Shown here piece after piece: positions 18,784-28,276 of a stretch of 64,000 nt of DNA. Origin of the DNA: Sphingomonas sp. (GTDB lineage Bacteria > Pseudomonadota > Alphaproteobacteria > Sphingomonadales > Sphingomonadaceae). The translations under genes and the position numbers were made by a program. Each line of letters starts with the position of its first letter. Position 1 is the first letter of the stretch. The notes below the pieces were generated by a model. That model searched no databases. It saw nothing but the letters and a program-made list of their open reading frames with translations, and had not been told where the DNA came from. The DNA lies in assembly GCA_021732445.1 (NCBI GenBank), contig JAKFUZ010000006.1:223631-287630 (forward strand), given 5' to 3'.

Positions 18784-19404
18784 ATGAACGACGATTTCGA
18801 GGGTGGTGACGATGGCGATATCGTCGGGCCGCTGCCAAAAGTTCCGGTGCCCGACGAAGTGAGCGAGGCGGTACGCACGTTGATTCGCTGGGCCGGCGAC
18901 AATCCCGACCGGGAGGGGCTGGTCGATACCCCGGCGCGCGTTGCACGGGCCTGGAAGGAATATTGCGCGGGCTATTCCGACGATCCGGCCGCTCATCTGG
19001 CCCGTATTTTCGAAGAAGTCGGCGGGTATGACGAAATCATTTTGCTCAAGGACATTCCGTTCCAGTCGCATTGCGAGCATCACATGGCGCCCATCATCGG
19101 GCGGGCGCACATCGCCTATCTTCCGTCCAACTGGGTGGTTGGCATCTCAAAGCTCGCCCGGGTGCTCCACACATATGCCCGACGGCTGCAGGTGCAGGAG
19201 CGGCTGACGGCGGAAGTCGCCAATTGCATCTGGGACAATCTGAAGCCGCAGGGCGTGGCCGTCGTCATCGAGGCGTCGCATGGGTGCATGACGGCGCGCG
19301 GGGTGCGCACGCCTGGCGTATCCATGACCACCAGCCGCATGATGGGCGTGTTCCGCGACGACGAGCGCAGCCGCAAGGAAGTGCTCTCGCTGATGGGGTA
19401 TTGA
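18784..19404 (+). CDS. folE: GTP cyclohydrolase I
   Basis: 206 residues. The C-terminal catalytic domain has zinc ligands in CEHHMAP and GCMTARG, and the substrate-binding QVQERLT and PSNWVVGISKLAR segments. It converts GTP to dihydroneopterin triphosphate and formate, the first step of pterin and folate synthesis. It heads a three-gene run with a PTR1/FolM-type reductase and a FolB/FolX-type aldolase. Confidence 0.97.
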   Translation: MNDDFEGGDDGDIVGPLPKVPVPDEVSEAVRTLIRWAGDNPDREGLVDTPARVARAWKEYCAGYSDDPAAHLARIFEEVGGYDEIILLKDIPFQSHCEHHMAPIIGRAHIAYLPSNWVVGISKLARVLHTYARRLQVQERLTAEVANCIWDNLKPQGVAVVIEASHGCMTARGVRTPGVSMTTSRMMGVFRDDERSRKEVLSLMGY

Positions 19405-19410
19405 TCCGGC

Positions 19411-20199
19411 ATGACGGTCATTCAGGCCGCCGCGAGGACCACCCTGGTGACCGGCGGCGCGCGGCGCATTGGCGCAGCCTTGGCCGCGCATCTGGCGCGC
19501 GCAGGGCACCGGGTCGTCATTCATTATCGAAACGCCGAGGCTGAGGCCCGTGCGCTTGAAAAACAACTTCTGGATGAGGGCTGGTCGGTGTGGCTGGCAC
19601 ACGCCGATTTGCAGGAAGCCGGCGCCGCCGAGCGCCTGATGGCCGAAGCGGCCGAGGCGGCCGGCAGCGTCATCGACGGGTTGGTGAACAGCGCGTCGCT
19701 GTTCGATTATGACACGCCCCTCGCGCTTCGGCCGGCCCTGCTGGAGGCGGCGATGCGCACCAATTTGCACGCGCCCATCGCGCTTGCCAAAGCGCTGGCG
19801 GCACAACCGGGGCTGCAAGCGGGGTCGGTCGTCAACCTGCTCGACCAGAAAATTGCCAATCTCAACCCAGATTTCTTTTCCTACACGCTCAGCAAAGTGG
19901 CGCTGGACGGCGCGACCACCATGCTGGCGCAGGCGCTGGCGCCGCGCGTCCGCGTCAATGCGGTGTCGCCGGGGCTGACGCTTGCCAGCCATGACCAGAG
20001 CGATGCCGAGTTTGGCGCCGTGTCGCGCGAGAATTTGCTGGAGCGCCCGGTGTCGCTCGCCGACATCGCGGCCGCTGTGAAAATGCTGCTGGAAAACGAA
20101 AGCGTGACTGGCCAGAACATCTTTGTCGATTGCGGCCAGCGGTTCCTGGCCCGGACCCGCGACATCATGTTTGCAACGCGCGGCGACATCAGTGGCTGA
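19411..20199 (+). CDS. Short-chain dehydrogenase of pteridine reductase/FolM type
   Basis: 262 residues, 6 bp after folE. The dinucleotide motif is TGGARRIG, i.e. TGxxxRxG, characteristic of pteridine reductases and FolM and different from the common SDR TGxxxGxG. NSASLF, the LDQK segment and the catalytic YTLSK follow. By family and position it probably reduces a dihydropterin with NADPH (dihydromonapterin or dihydrofolate). Its last 8 bases overlap the next gene. Confidence 0.87.
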   Translation: MTVIQAAARTTLVTGGARRIGAALAAHLARAGHRVVIHYRNAEAEARALEKQLLDEGWSVWLAHADLQEAGAAERLMAEAAEAAGSVIDGLVNSASLFDYDTPLALRPALLEAAMRTNLHAPIALAKALAAQPGLQAGSVVNLLDQKIANLNPDFFSYTLSKVALDGATTMLAQALAPRVRVNAVSPGLTLASHDQSDAEFGAVSRENLLERPVSLADIAAAVKMLLENESVTGQNIFVDCGQRFLARTRDIMFATRGDISG

Positions 20200-20596
20200 T
20201 TTCAGCGACCTAACCGGGGCCAGCGCTCGGGGCGGGCGTTTTGTTGTGACGCTTGAGGCGCTGGAACTGCGGGTCGGCCTTGGCATCCACCCTGCCGAAC
20301 GCGCTGCGCCACAAAGGGTGATTGTGTCGGTGCAGCTCTATTGCGACTATGGCGACGCGCCGCTGGCCGATGATATTGCCGCGGTGGTTGATTATGATTT
20401 TCTGCGCGAAGCGATCATCGCGCTCGCCAGTGCCCGCCATTTCGACCTGCAGGAGAGCCTGTGCGAGGGAATCGGTGCCCTCGCGCTGGGCGACCCGCGA
20501 GTTGCCGGGGTGCGGGTGCGCACGGAAAAGCCCGACATTTACCCCGACGCGCGCATCGGCTGCGAAATCGTCAGGGTGCGTCCGCCAACCGCCTAG
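20192..20596 (+). CDS. folB: Dihydroneopterin aldolase/epimerase family (FolB/FolX)
   Basis: 134 residues from GTG 20192, overlapping the reductase gene. The family core is seen as [28 protein letters not shown] (active-site Tyr) and [10 protein letters not shown] (active-site Lys). It acts on dihydroneopterin, or on the triphosphate if it is FolX-like; sequence alone does not separate the two. The stop codon overlaps that of leuA within CTAG (20593-20596). Confidence 0.87.
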   Translation: MADFSDLTGASARGGRFVVTLEALELRVGLGIHPAERAAPQRVIVSVQLYCDYGDAPLADDIAAVVDYDFLREAIIALASARHFDLQESLCEGIGALALGDPRVAGVRVRTEKPDIYPDARIGCEIVRVRPPTA

Positions 20597-22260
20597 CCCA
20601 GAAGTGCGGCATTCGCCGCGCTCACCACCGCGCGGACCGATGCGGTTGCAATGTCGGCGTCAACGCCCACGCCAAACACCGTCCGCCCATCCCTGGTGCG
20701 GCATTGCAGATAGGCCGCGGCCTGAACATCGGCGCCGGCGCCAATGGCGTGCTCGTTATAGTCCGCAACGTCGATATCGACCGCAAAACCCTCTCGCAAC
20801 GCCGCGACAACGCTGGAAATCAGCCCGTTGCCGCGACCGCTTATCGACCGCTTCACACCATCCAGCGCCAGCGTTCCAACGAAAATGCGCGCGCCGGCGG
20901 AACCCGATTCCTGATAGTCGAGGAGCGTAATCCGGTCGGTTGGTGCGGTGAGATAGGTTTGCTCGAACAGCCGCCAGATGTCGCCGGCATCAAGCTCGCG
21001 GCTGGTTTCGTCGGCCAGCCGCTGCACATGGCGGCTGAACGCGGCCTGCAACGGCTTGGGCAGTTTCAGCCCCTTGTCCTGCTCGATGACCCACGCCACC
21101 CCGCCTTTGCCGCTTTGCGAATTCACGCGGATGACGGCTTCGTAGCTGCGCCCCAGATCGGCCGGGTCGATCGGTAGATAGGGCACTTCCCACAGCGCAT
21201 CGTTGCGCGCCTCCTGTGCGGCAAAGCCTTTTTTGATCGCATCCTGATGGCTGCCGGAAAAAGCTGTGAACACCAGATCGCCAGCATAGGGGTGGCGCGG
21301 GTGGACGGGCAGGGCGTTGCAATAGGTAACGGTATTTATGACGGCATCAATATCTGAAAAATCCAGTTTTGGATCAATGCCTTGTGTGTAAAGGTTCAGT
21401 GCCAGCGTAACGAGATCGACATTGCCTGTGCGCTCGCCATTGCCGAACAGACAGCCTTCCATCCGGTCCGCCCCTGCCATCAGGCCCAGTTCGGCCGCGG
21501 CGACGCCGGTGCCGCGATCATTATGCGGGTGCAGGCTGAGCACAACGCTTTCCCGGTTGCGGATGTGCCGCCCGAACCACTCGATCTGGTCCGCATAGAC
21601 ATTGGGCGTTGCCGCCTCGACCGTTGCCGGCAGGTTCAGGATCAGCGGGTGCTCGGGCGTCGGGCGCAGCACGTCCATCACGGCTTCGCAAACTTCCAGC
21701 GAGAAATCGAGTTCGGCGGTTGAAAATGTTTCGGGCGAATATTCAAAATGCCAGTCGGTGCCTGGTTGCGCCGCTGCCTGATCGCGCAAAATGGACGCCC
21801 CTTCGACCGCGATTGCCTTTACCTCGTGGCGCGCCATGCCGAACACGATTCGGCGCCACGCCGGGCTGACCGCGTTGTAAAGATGGACGATCGCGCGCTC
21901 GGCGCCTTTAAGCGACTGGAAGCTGGTCTCAATGAGATCGCGCCGCGACTGGGTGAGCACCTGAATGGTCACATCGTCGGGAATGCGCCGCGACGCGACC
22001 AGCCCGGCGATGAAGTCAAACTCGGTCGCACCGGCGGCGGGAAAGCCAACCTCAATCTCCTTCAGCCCGATGTTCACCAGCAAATCGAAAAAGCGGTTCT
22101 TCTTTTCGCTGTTCATGGGGTCGATCAGCGCCTGATTGCCGTCGCGCAAATCGGTTGAAAGCCAGCGTGGCGGCCGGGTGATGGTCCTGCTCGGCCATTG
22201 CCGATCGGGCAGATCAACCTGCGGAAAAGCGGTGTATTTGGCCGATGGATCACGCAACAT
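20593..22260 (-). CDS. leuA: 2-isopropylmalate synthase
   Basis: 555 residues from ATG 22260, the usual length for the long LeuA type; an in-frame ATG at 22275 is possible. The HMGL-like barrel shows [39 protein letters not shown] and [14 protein letters not shown]-terminal LeuA dimer domain, the leucine feedback site, is complete. It condenses acetyl-CoA and 2-ketoisovalerate for leucine synthesis. The 240-bp upstream region shows no leader peptide with a Leu-codon run, nor an obvious attenuator. Confidence 0.96.
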   Translation of the reverse strand: MLRDPSAKYTAFPQVDLPDRQWPSRTITRPPRWLSTDLRDGNQALIDPMNSEKKNRFFDLLVNIGLKEIEVGFPAAGATEFDFIAGLVASRRIPDDVTIQVLTQSRRDLIETSFQSLKGAERAIVHLYNAVSPAWRRIVFGMARHEVKAIAVEGASILRDQAAAQPGTDWHFEYSPETFSTAELDFSLEVCEAVMDVLRPTPEHPLILNLPATVEAATPNVYADQIEWFGRHIRNRESVVLSLHPHNDRGTGVAAAELGLMAGADRMEGCLFGNGERTGNVDLVTLALNLYTQGIDPKLDFSDIDAVINTVTYCNALPVHPRHPYAGDLVFTAFSGSHQDAIKKGFAAQEARNDALWEVPYLPIDPADLGRSYEAVIRVNSQSGKGGVAWVIEQDKGLKLPKPLQAAFSRHVQRLADETSRELDAGDIWRLFEQTYLTAPTDRITLLDYQESGSAGARIFVGTLALDGVKRSISGRGNGLISSVVAALREGFAVDIDVADYNEHAIGAGADVQAAAYLQCRTRDGRTVFGVGVDADIATASVRAVVSAANAALLG

Positions 22261-22503
22261 GGGCGGGTTTCTCATGCAAGGGGGGAGTTCGTCTGATCCC
22301 CGGCAGCGGGTGCCGCCCGAAACGGCGACGGTCCTCACCCCCGGGGGCGCATAAGTCGCCGCGTGCCGGCCAACAATGTCATCGCTGCCATCATTTGAGC
22401 ATAAGCGGACACGACAAGCGCTGTCCAGCACGAACGCCGCCTGCCCCCCGTGCCGCAGCGGCCGCAACCGATTATTCAACCTTTCCGGCTACGCCTTCTC
22501 GCC

Positions 22504-22908
22504 ATGGCGTTGCTGCAGCTCATCTATATCAGCTCGGTCAGGGGGCCTGCGGAGGAGGTCGACCTGCCGCTGTTGCTGGCCCGTGCGCGGGCAAAAAATC
22601 GGCGCGAGCAGATTACGGGGCTGCTGTATTTTGATGGCAGGCGGTTCCTCCAGGCCATTGAAGGGCCGGCAGATGCCGTCGAAGCGCTGTTTGCGCAGAT
22701 CCAGTGCGATCCGCGTCACCATGCGGTCGTCGTGCTTGCGCGGGCAATGGTCAACGAACGGCGGTTCGGCACCTGGGCCATGGCATTGCGCTCTGAAATG
22801 ACCGACAATGCCGCGATTGACCGCCTGATTGCGTCGCGTGTCGCCAATGCCGACCCCAATGTCCGCGGAATTTTTGAAGGCTTTGTGAAACTGCGCGCTG
22901 CTGCCTGA
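22504..22908 (+). CDS. BLUF-domain blue-light photoreceptor
   Basis: 134 residues from ATG 22504. The protein is essentially one BLUF domain. The flavin-pocket residues are all present: the Tyr of LIYIS, the Asn of AKNRREQITGLL, the Gln of FLQAIEG and the Trp of FGTWAMAL. A short C-terminal helical tail (DRLIASRVANADP... FVKLR) follows and no output domain is fused, so signalling should be by protein interaction. It lies between leuA and ilvC, convergent with ilvC. Confidence 0.92.
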   Translation: MALLQLIYISSVRGPAEEVDLPLLLARARAKNRREQITGLLYFDGRRFLQAIEGPADAVEALFAQIQCDPRHHAVVVLARAMVNERRFGTWAMALRSEMTDNAAIDRLIASRVANADPNVRGIFEGFVKLRAAA

Positions 22909-22925
22909 CCGGCCAGCGGCCACCG

Positions 22926-22942
22926 ACCCCGGCAATCGGGGT
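22926..22942. terminator. Short hairpin between convergent genes
   Basis: ACCCCG and CGGGGT form a 6-bp stem with a 5-nt loop between the ends of the BLUF gene and ilvC. There is no U-run on either side, so intrinsic termination is only a possibility. Confidence 0.35.
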
Positions 22943-22972
22943 GCGGCGCCGCTGCCGCTATCCTAGGGCTGT

Positions 22973-24031
<1,059 letters not shown>

Positions 24032-24547
24032 TCAGACGGCGTCGGTCCCGCGCGCAATGGCGACGATGCCGGTGCGCGCCACCTCGATAAGCCCGACTTC
24101 GCGCATCAGCGCCACGAAGCTGTCAATCTTTTCGCGCCCGCCGGTCACCTCAAAAACAAAGCTGCTCGTCGTCGCATCGACCACGCGGGCGCGATACACA
24201 TCCGCCAGGCGCAGCGCCTCGATCCGGTGGTCGCCCGTGCCGGCAACTTTTACCAGCGCCAGCTCCCGCTCGACATGGGGACCAAGCGCGGTCAGGTCGC
24301 TGACGGAATGCACCGGCACCAGCCGGTCGAGCTGGGCGATGATCTGTTCCATCACATGTTCTGACGCCGAGGTAACGATGGTGATGCGGCTGACCGCCTT
24401 GTCGCGCGTTACATCCGACACCGTCAGGCTCTCGATATTATAGCCGCGCGCCGTGAACAGGCCGGCGATGCGCGCCAGAATGCCCGGCTCGTTGTCAACC
24501 AGCACAGCGAGCGTGTGGCGCTCGGTTGCTTCCTGCGTGATGTGCAT
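24032..24547 (-). CDS. ilvN: Acetolactate synthase small (regulatory) subunit
   Basis: 171 residues. The N-terminal ACT domain HTLAVLVDNEPGILARIAGLFTARGYNIESLTV binds the feedback inhibitor valine; the C-terminal ALS regulatory domain (RELALVKVAG... VVDATTSSFVFEVTG) is complete. It activates and regulates IlvB. Its start shares one base with the end of ilvB, so expression is coupled. Confidence 0.96.
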   Translation of the reverse strand: MHITQEATERHTLAVLVDNEPGILARIAGLFTARGYNIESLTVSDVTRDKAVSRITIVTSASEHVMEQIIAQLDRLVPVHSVSDLTALGPHVERELALVKVAGTGDHRIEALRLADVYRARVVDATTSSFVFEVTGGREKIDSFVALMREVGLIEVARTGIVAIARGTDAV

Positions 24548-26292
24548 CAGACCAGTGCCTTTGCTTCGTCGTCCATTTCACCCGAAACCGAAGCGCCATC
24601 AAGCAGCATGTCGGTGTGGGCCGCACCCGACGGGATCATCGGGAAGCAGTTGGCGAGCTGTGCCACGCGGCAATCGACCATCACCGGGCCGTCATGCGCG
24701 AGCATTGCCTCGATGCCGGGGTGCAGCTCGTCGGGCCGCTCGATCAGCAGGCCCTTCCAGCCATAAGCCTCGGCGAGCTTTACGAAATCGGGCAGCGCGT
24801 CCGAATAGCTTTCGGCATAGCGGCTGGCATAGGTCAGTTCCTGCCACTGGCGGACCATGCCCATATACTGATTGTTGAGGATAAAGATCTTCACCGGCAG
24901 CCGATATTGCGTGGCCGTTGCCAGCTCTTGAATGTTCATCTGTATCGACGCCTCGCCCGCAATGTCGATGACGAGCGCCCGGGGGTTGCCAAGCTGCGCG
25001 CCAATCGCGGCGGGCAGGCCATAGCCCATGGTGCCCAGGCCGCCGCTCGTCAGCCATTTATTTGGCCCTTCGAACCCGAAATGCTGGGCTGCCCACATCT
25101 GGTGCTGGCCGACTTCAGTCGTAATGATCGGGTCGCGTTGGTGCGTTGCGGCCCACAGCGCGCGGATGGCCCGTTGCGGCATGATTTCCTCGGCCATATC
25201 GGTAAAGTCGAGACAGCGGCGCGCGCGCCACCCCTCGATACGGCGCCACCATTCGCCAAGCTCGGGCTTTGGGTGGCGGCGGGCCTTCCACACCCGGATC
25301 ATGTCTTCAATCGCGCGGCCGGCGTCAGCAATGACCGCAAGGTCCACGCGGACATTCTTGTTCACGCTCGACCGGTCGATATCGACATGGATTTTCTTCG
25401 AATGCGGGCTGAAGGCATCAAGCCGGCCGGTAACCCGATCATCAAAACGCGCGCCAAGGCACAAGATGAGGTCGGCCTGGTTCATCGCCAGATTCGCTTC
25501 ATAGGTGCCGTGCATCCCCAGCATCCCGAGCCATTGCGGCGAAGAAGCGGGCAGGGCGCCAAGCCCCATCAGCGTGGAGGTGACGGGCGTACCGGTAAGC
25601 CGGGCAAGCTCACGCAGCAACTGGCTGGCCGCCGGACCCGAATTGATGATGCCGCCGCCCGTGTACAGAATCGGTCGCCTGGCCGCGGCAAGCATCTCCA
25701 CCGCCGCCTCGATCAGCGGCTGGTCGGGCTTGATCTGCGGCCGGTAAGTCTTGTGGCGGATCGGGCCGGGCTTGCGATAATTGGCGGTGGCGACCTGCAC
25801 ATCCTTGGGAATATCCACCACCACCGGGCCAGGGCGCCCCGATGTGGCGATGTGGAACGCTTCGTGGATGATATCGCCAAGCCGCGCCGGGTCTTTCACC
25901 AGATAATTATGCTTGGTGCAGTGGCGCGTAATGCCGACGGTGTCGGCTTCCTGAAACGCATCCGTGCCAATCAGCGCGGTCGGCACCTGGCCTGTGATGA
26001 CGACCATCGGAATTGAATCCATCAGCGCGTCGGTGATGCCCGTCACCGCGTTGGTCGCGCCGGGTCCGGACGTGACGAGCACCACGCCGGGTTTGCCGGT
26101 TGAGCGGGCATAACCCTCGGCTGCATGGGTCGCGGCCTGCTCATGCCGCACCAGAATGTGCCGGATGCGGCCGGAACGGAACAGCGCATCATAGATGGGA
26201 AGCACGGCGCCGCCGGGATAGCCGAACACAATCTCGACCCCAAGATCACACAGGGCTTCGACCAGAATATCGGCACCGCTAAGTTCCGCCAT
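24547..26292 (-). CDS. ilvB: Acetolactate synthase large (catalytic) subunit
   Basis: 581 residues with the three thiamine-diphosphate-enzyme domains. The catalytic Glu is in VRHEQAATHAAEGYAR, and VTSGPGATN and NNQYMGMVRQWQ are typical. The ThDP/Mg motif reads AGEASIQMN where most homologues have GD at the metal-ligand position (codon GAG, Asp to Glu). Glu can still coordinate Mg, so the enzyme is probably active. It makes acetolactate and acetohydroxybutyrate for the Val/Leu/Ile pathways, with ilvN and ilvC downstream. Confidence 0.97.
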   Translation of the reverse strand: MAELSGADILVEALCDLGVEIVFGYPGGAVLPIYDALFRSGRIRHILVRHEQAATHAAEGYARSTGKPGVVLVTSGPGATNAVTGITDALMDSIPMVVITGQVPTALIGTDAFQEADTVGITRHCTKHNYLVKDPARLGDIIHEAFHIATSGRPGPVVVDIPKDVQVATANYRKPGPIRHKTYRPQIKPDQPLIEAAVEMLAAARRPILYTGGGIINSGPAASQLLRELARLTGTPVTSTLMGLGALPASSPQWLGMLGMHGTYEANLAMNQADLILCLGARFDDRVTGRLDAFSPHSKKIHVDIDRSSVNKNVRVDLAVIADAGRAIEDMIRVWKARRHPKPELGEWWRRIEGWRARRCLDFTDMAEEIMPQRAIRALWAATHQRDPIITTEVGQHQMWAAQHFGFEGPNKWLTSGGLGTMGYGLPAAIGAQLGNPRALVIDIAGEASIQMNIQELATATQYRLPVKIFILNNQYMGMVRQWQELTYASRYAESYSDALPDFVKLAEAYGWKGLLIERPDELHPGIEAMLAHDGPVMVDCRVAQLANCFPMIPSGAAHTDMLLDGASVSGEMDDEAKALV

Positions 26293-26372
26293 TGCATCCG
26301 TTCCTTGTTTGCGCCGGGCAATAGCATTGCCGGAGGCGCGCTGCTAATCGCAGTAAAACTACTCGTCAAGGC

Positions 26373-27302
26373 TTATTGAAGAAATTTTGTTACAAAAATA
26401 TCAAGTAGCACGCATGTTTCAGTTTCATCAGTGCGCTGCCACGTTTCGGGCGGCTGGTTCTTGAACCAGGTATATTGCCGTTTTGCATATTGCCGGGTGG
26501 CACGCTGCGCCGCCAATGTCGCCGTCATGACGTCATCCTTCCCGTCCAGCAGCCGCCCGATTTGCGCAACGCCGATTGCCCGGTGAACCGGCGCTGACGA
26601 GGAGATGTCGTCGCGCGCCAGCAGCGCGCGCACCTCGTCTATCGCCCCTTGCGCGAGCATTGCCTGAAGGCGCGCGTCGCACCGCTCGAACAGCCACGGC
26701 CGCGGCGGAAGCAGCACCAGCGCCTTGAGCGCTACTTCGCCGCCTATGCCGCCCGCGCGCTCGGCCTGCCATGCGGCCATCGGGCGCCCGGTTGCGCGAA
26801 CCACCTCGAGCGCGCGCGCCACTCGCGTGGTATCGGCCGGGTTCAGGCGCTGCGCCGCCTGCGGATCCTCGCGCGCCAGCATCGCATGGGCGGCGGCGAC
26901 CGGCAGCGCGCGGATGTGCTGGCGAAGCGCAGGGTCGATAGCTGGCACCGGCGCGATGCCGTCAAGCAGGGTGCGCAGATACAGCCCCGTGCCACCGACC
27001 AGAATGGGCAACCGGCCACCGCGATGGGCATCGGCAATTGCGGCTTGCGCATCGCGCGCCCAGGCGGCGGCCGAATAGGGTTGCGCGCCATCGACATGGC
27101 CGAACAGCCGGTGCGGCACGCGCGCCTGCTCGGCGGGTGTCGGGCGGGCCGACAGCACGCGAAGATCGGTATAGACCTGCGCTGAATCAGCATTGATGAT
27201 GGTCCCCCGATGGCGCAGCGCAAGTGCCAGCGCCAGCGCGGACTTGCCGCTTGCGGTTGGCCCTGCGATGAGCGCAAGCGTTGGTTTGTCGGAGAGCGCC
27301 AT
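26373..27302 (-). CDS. miaA: tRNA dimethylallyltransferase
   Basis: 309 residues from ATG 27302; ATG 27308 is also in frame. The P-loop [16 protein letters not shown], and the substrate region [14 protein letters not shown] are diagnostic. It adds an isopentenyl group to A37 of tRNAs reading UNN codons. The start codon overlaps that of divergent serB (CATG, 27300-27303), so both promoters must lie within the opposite coding region. Confidence 0.96.
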   Translation of the reverse strand: MALSDKPTLALIAGPTASGKSALALALALRHRGTIINADSAQVYTDLRVLSARPTPAEQARVPHRLFGHVDGAQPYSAAAWARDAQAAIADAHRGGRLPILVGGTGLYLRTLLDGIAPVPAIDPALRQHIRALPVAAAHAMLAREDPQAAQRLNPADTTRVARALEVVRATGRPMAAWQAERAGGIGGEVALKALVLLPPRPWLFERCDARLQAMLAQGAIDEVRALLARDDISSSAPVHRAIGVAQIGRLLDGKDDVMTATLAAQRATRQYAKRQYTWFKNQPPETWQRTDETETCVLLDIFVTKFLQ

Positions 27303-28182
27303 GTTCATTGCCACCCTGATAGCAGCCGATACGCTCGATGCGGGCGAAATTTCCGCGGCGGCCGACAGGGTTGAAGTCGCAGGCTGTGCCGTCGCCGGCT
27401 CCGGCTGGGTCGAAGAGGGCAAGGCCGCCGACATCCTGTTCGGTCAGGCGCCTGATGCGGCGCGCGCGGCGCTTGAGGGCGTGTTCCCCAGCGTTGATGT
27501 TGTCGTGCAGGGTCTGTTCGCCCGCACGAAAAAATTGCTCGTCGCCGATATGGATTCGACCATGATTACCGTCGAGTGCATCGACGAACTCGCCGACTAT
27601 GCCGGTATCAGGCCGCAGATTGCCGCCGTGACCGACGCGGCCATGCGCGGCGAGCTCGATTTTGCCGAAGCCCTGCGCGCGCGCGTTGCGCTGCTCAAAG
27701 GGCTTGATGAAGCAGTCATTGCCCGTTGCCTGGCCGAGCGCGTCGCCATCATGCCCGGCGCCAGAGCGCTGGTGCGAACGATGCGCGCGCGGGGTGCCCA
27801 TACGGTGCTGGTATCTGGCGGGTTCACGCGCTTTGCCGATCCTGTCGCGCGTGACATCGGCTTTCACGCGGCAATCGCCAATGTGCTGGGGGTGGCAGAT
27901 GGGCGGCTCGACGGCACCGTTGCGCACCCGATTGTCGATTCCCACACCAAGCGGCAGACGCTGATGGCCAACATCACCGCGCGGGCCATTGGCGAGGAGG
28001 CGACGCTTGCGGTGGGTGACGGCGCGAATGACCTGGCGATGATCCGTGCCGCCGGCCTGGGCGTGGCCTATCACGCCAAGCCAATTGTGGCGCAGGCCGC
28101 CGCCGCACGTATCGACTATGGCGATCTGTCTGCGCTCCTTTATGCGCAAGGCATCAGCCGCGCGCACTGGGAAGCGGGATGA
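27301..28182 (+). CDS. serB: Phosphoserine phosphatase
   Basis: 293 residues. The HAD motifs are [14 protein letters not shown] (nucleophile Asp), [10 protein letters not shown] (motif II Ser) and [10 protein letters not shown] (motif III). The N-terminal part is an ACT-like region. It carries out the last step of serine synthesis in the cytoplasm. Its ATG overlaps the miaA ATG on the other strand. Confidence 0.95.
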   Translation: MFIATLIAADTLDAGEISAAADRVEVAGCAVAGSGWVEEGKAADILFGQAPDAARAALEGVFPSVDVVVQGLFARTKKLLVADMDSTMITVECIDELADYAGIRPQIAAVTDAAMRGELDFAEALRARVALLKGLDEAVIARCLAERVAIMPGARALVRTMRARGAHTVLVSGGFTRFADPVARDIGFHAAIANVLGVADGRLDGTVAHPIVDSHTKRQTLMANITARAIGEEATLAVGDGANDLAMIRAAGLGVAYHAKPIVAQAAAARIDYGDLSALLYAQGISRAHWEAG

Positions 28183-28276
28183 GCGGCAGCGGCCGCGCCG
28201 CGCAGGCACACGTCCTGACGCGAGATTGCGCCGATATGTGTTTTCTCGGCAACGCTATGGTTGTATAAAAGCCACG

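Noticed and set aside
22261..22503. leuA attenuator, leader peptide or riboswitch
   Set aside because: No Leu-rich short frame, no terminator/antiterminator pair; only a loopless CCCCCGGGGG palindrome was seen.
24616..26016. A 466-codon plus-strand open frame
   Set aside because: Antisense to ilvB, whose motifs are unambiguous.
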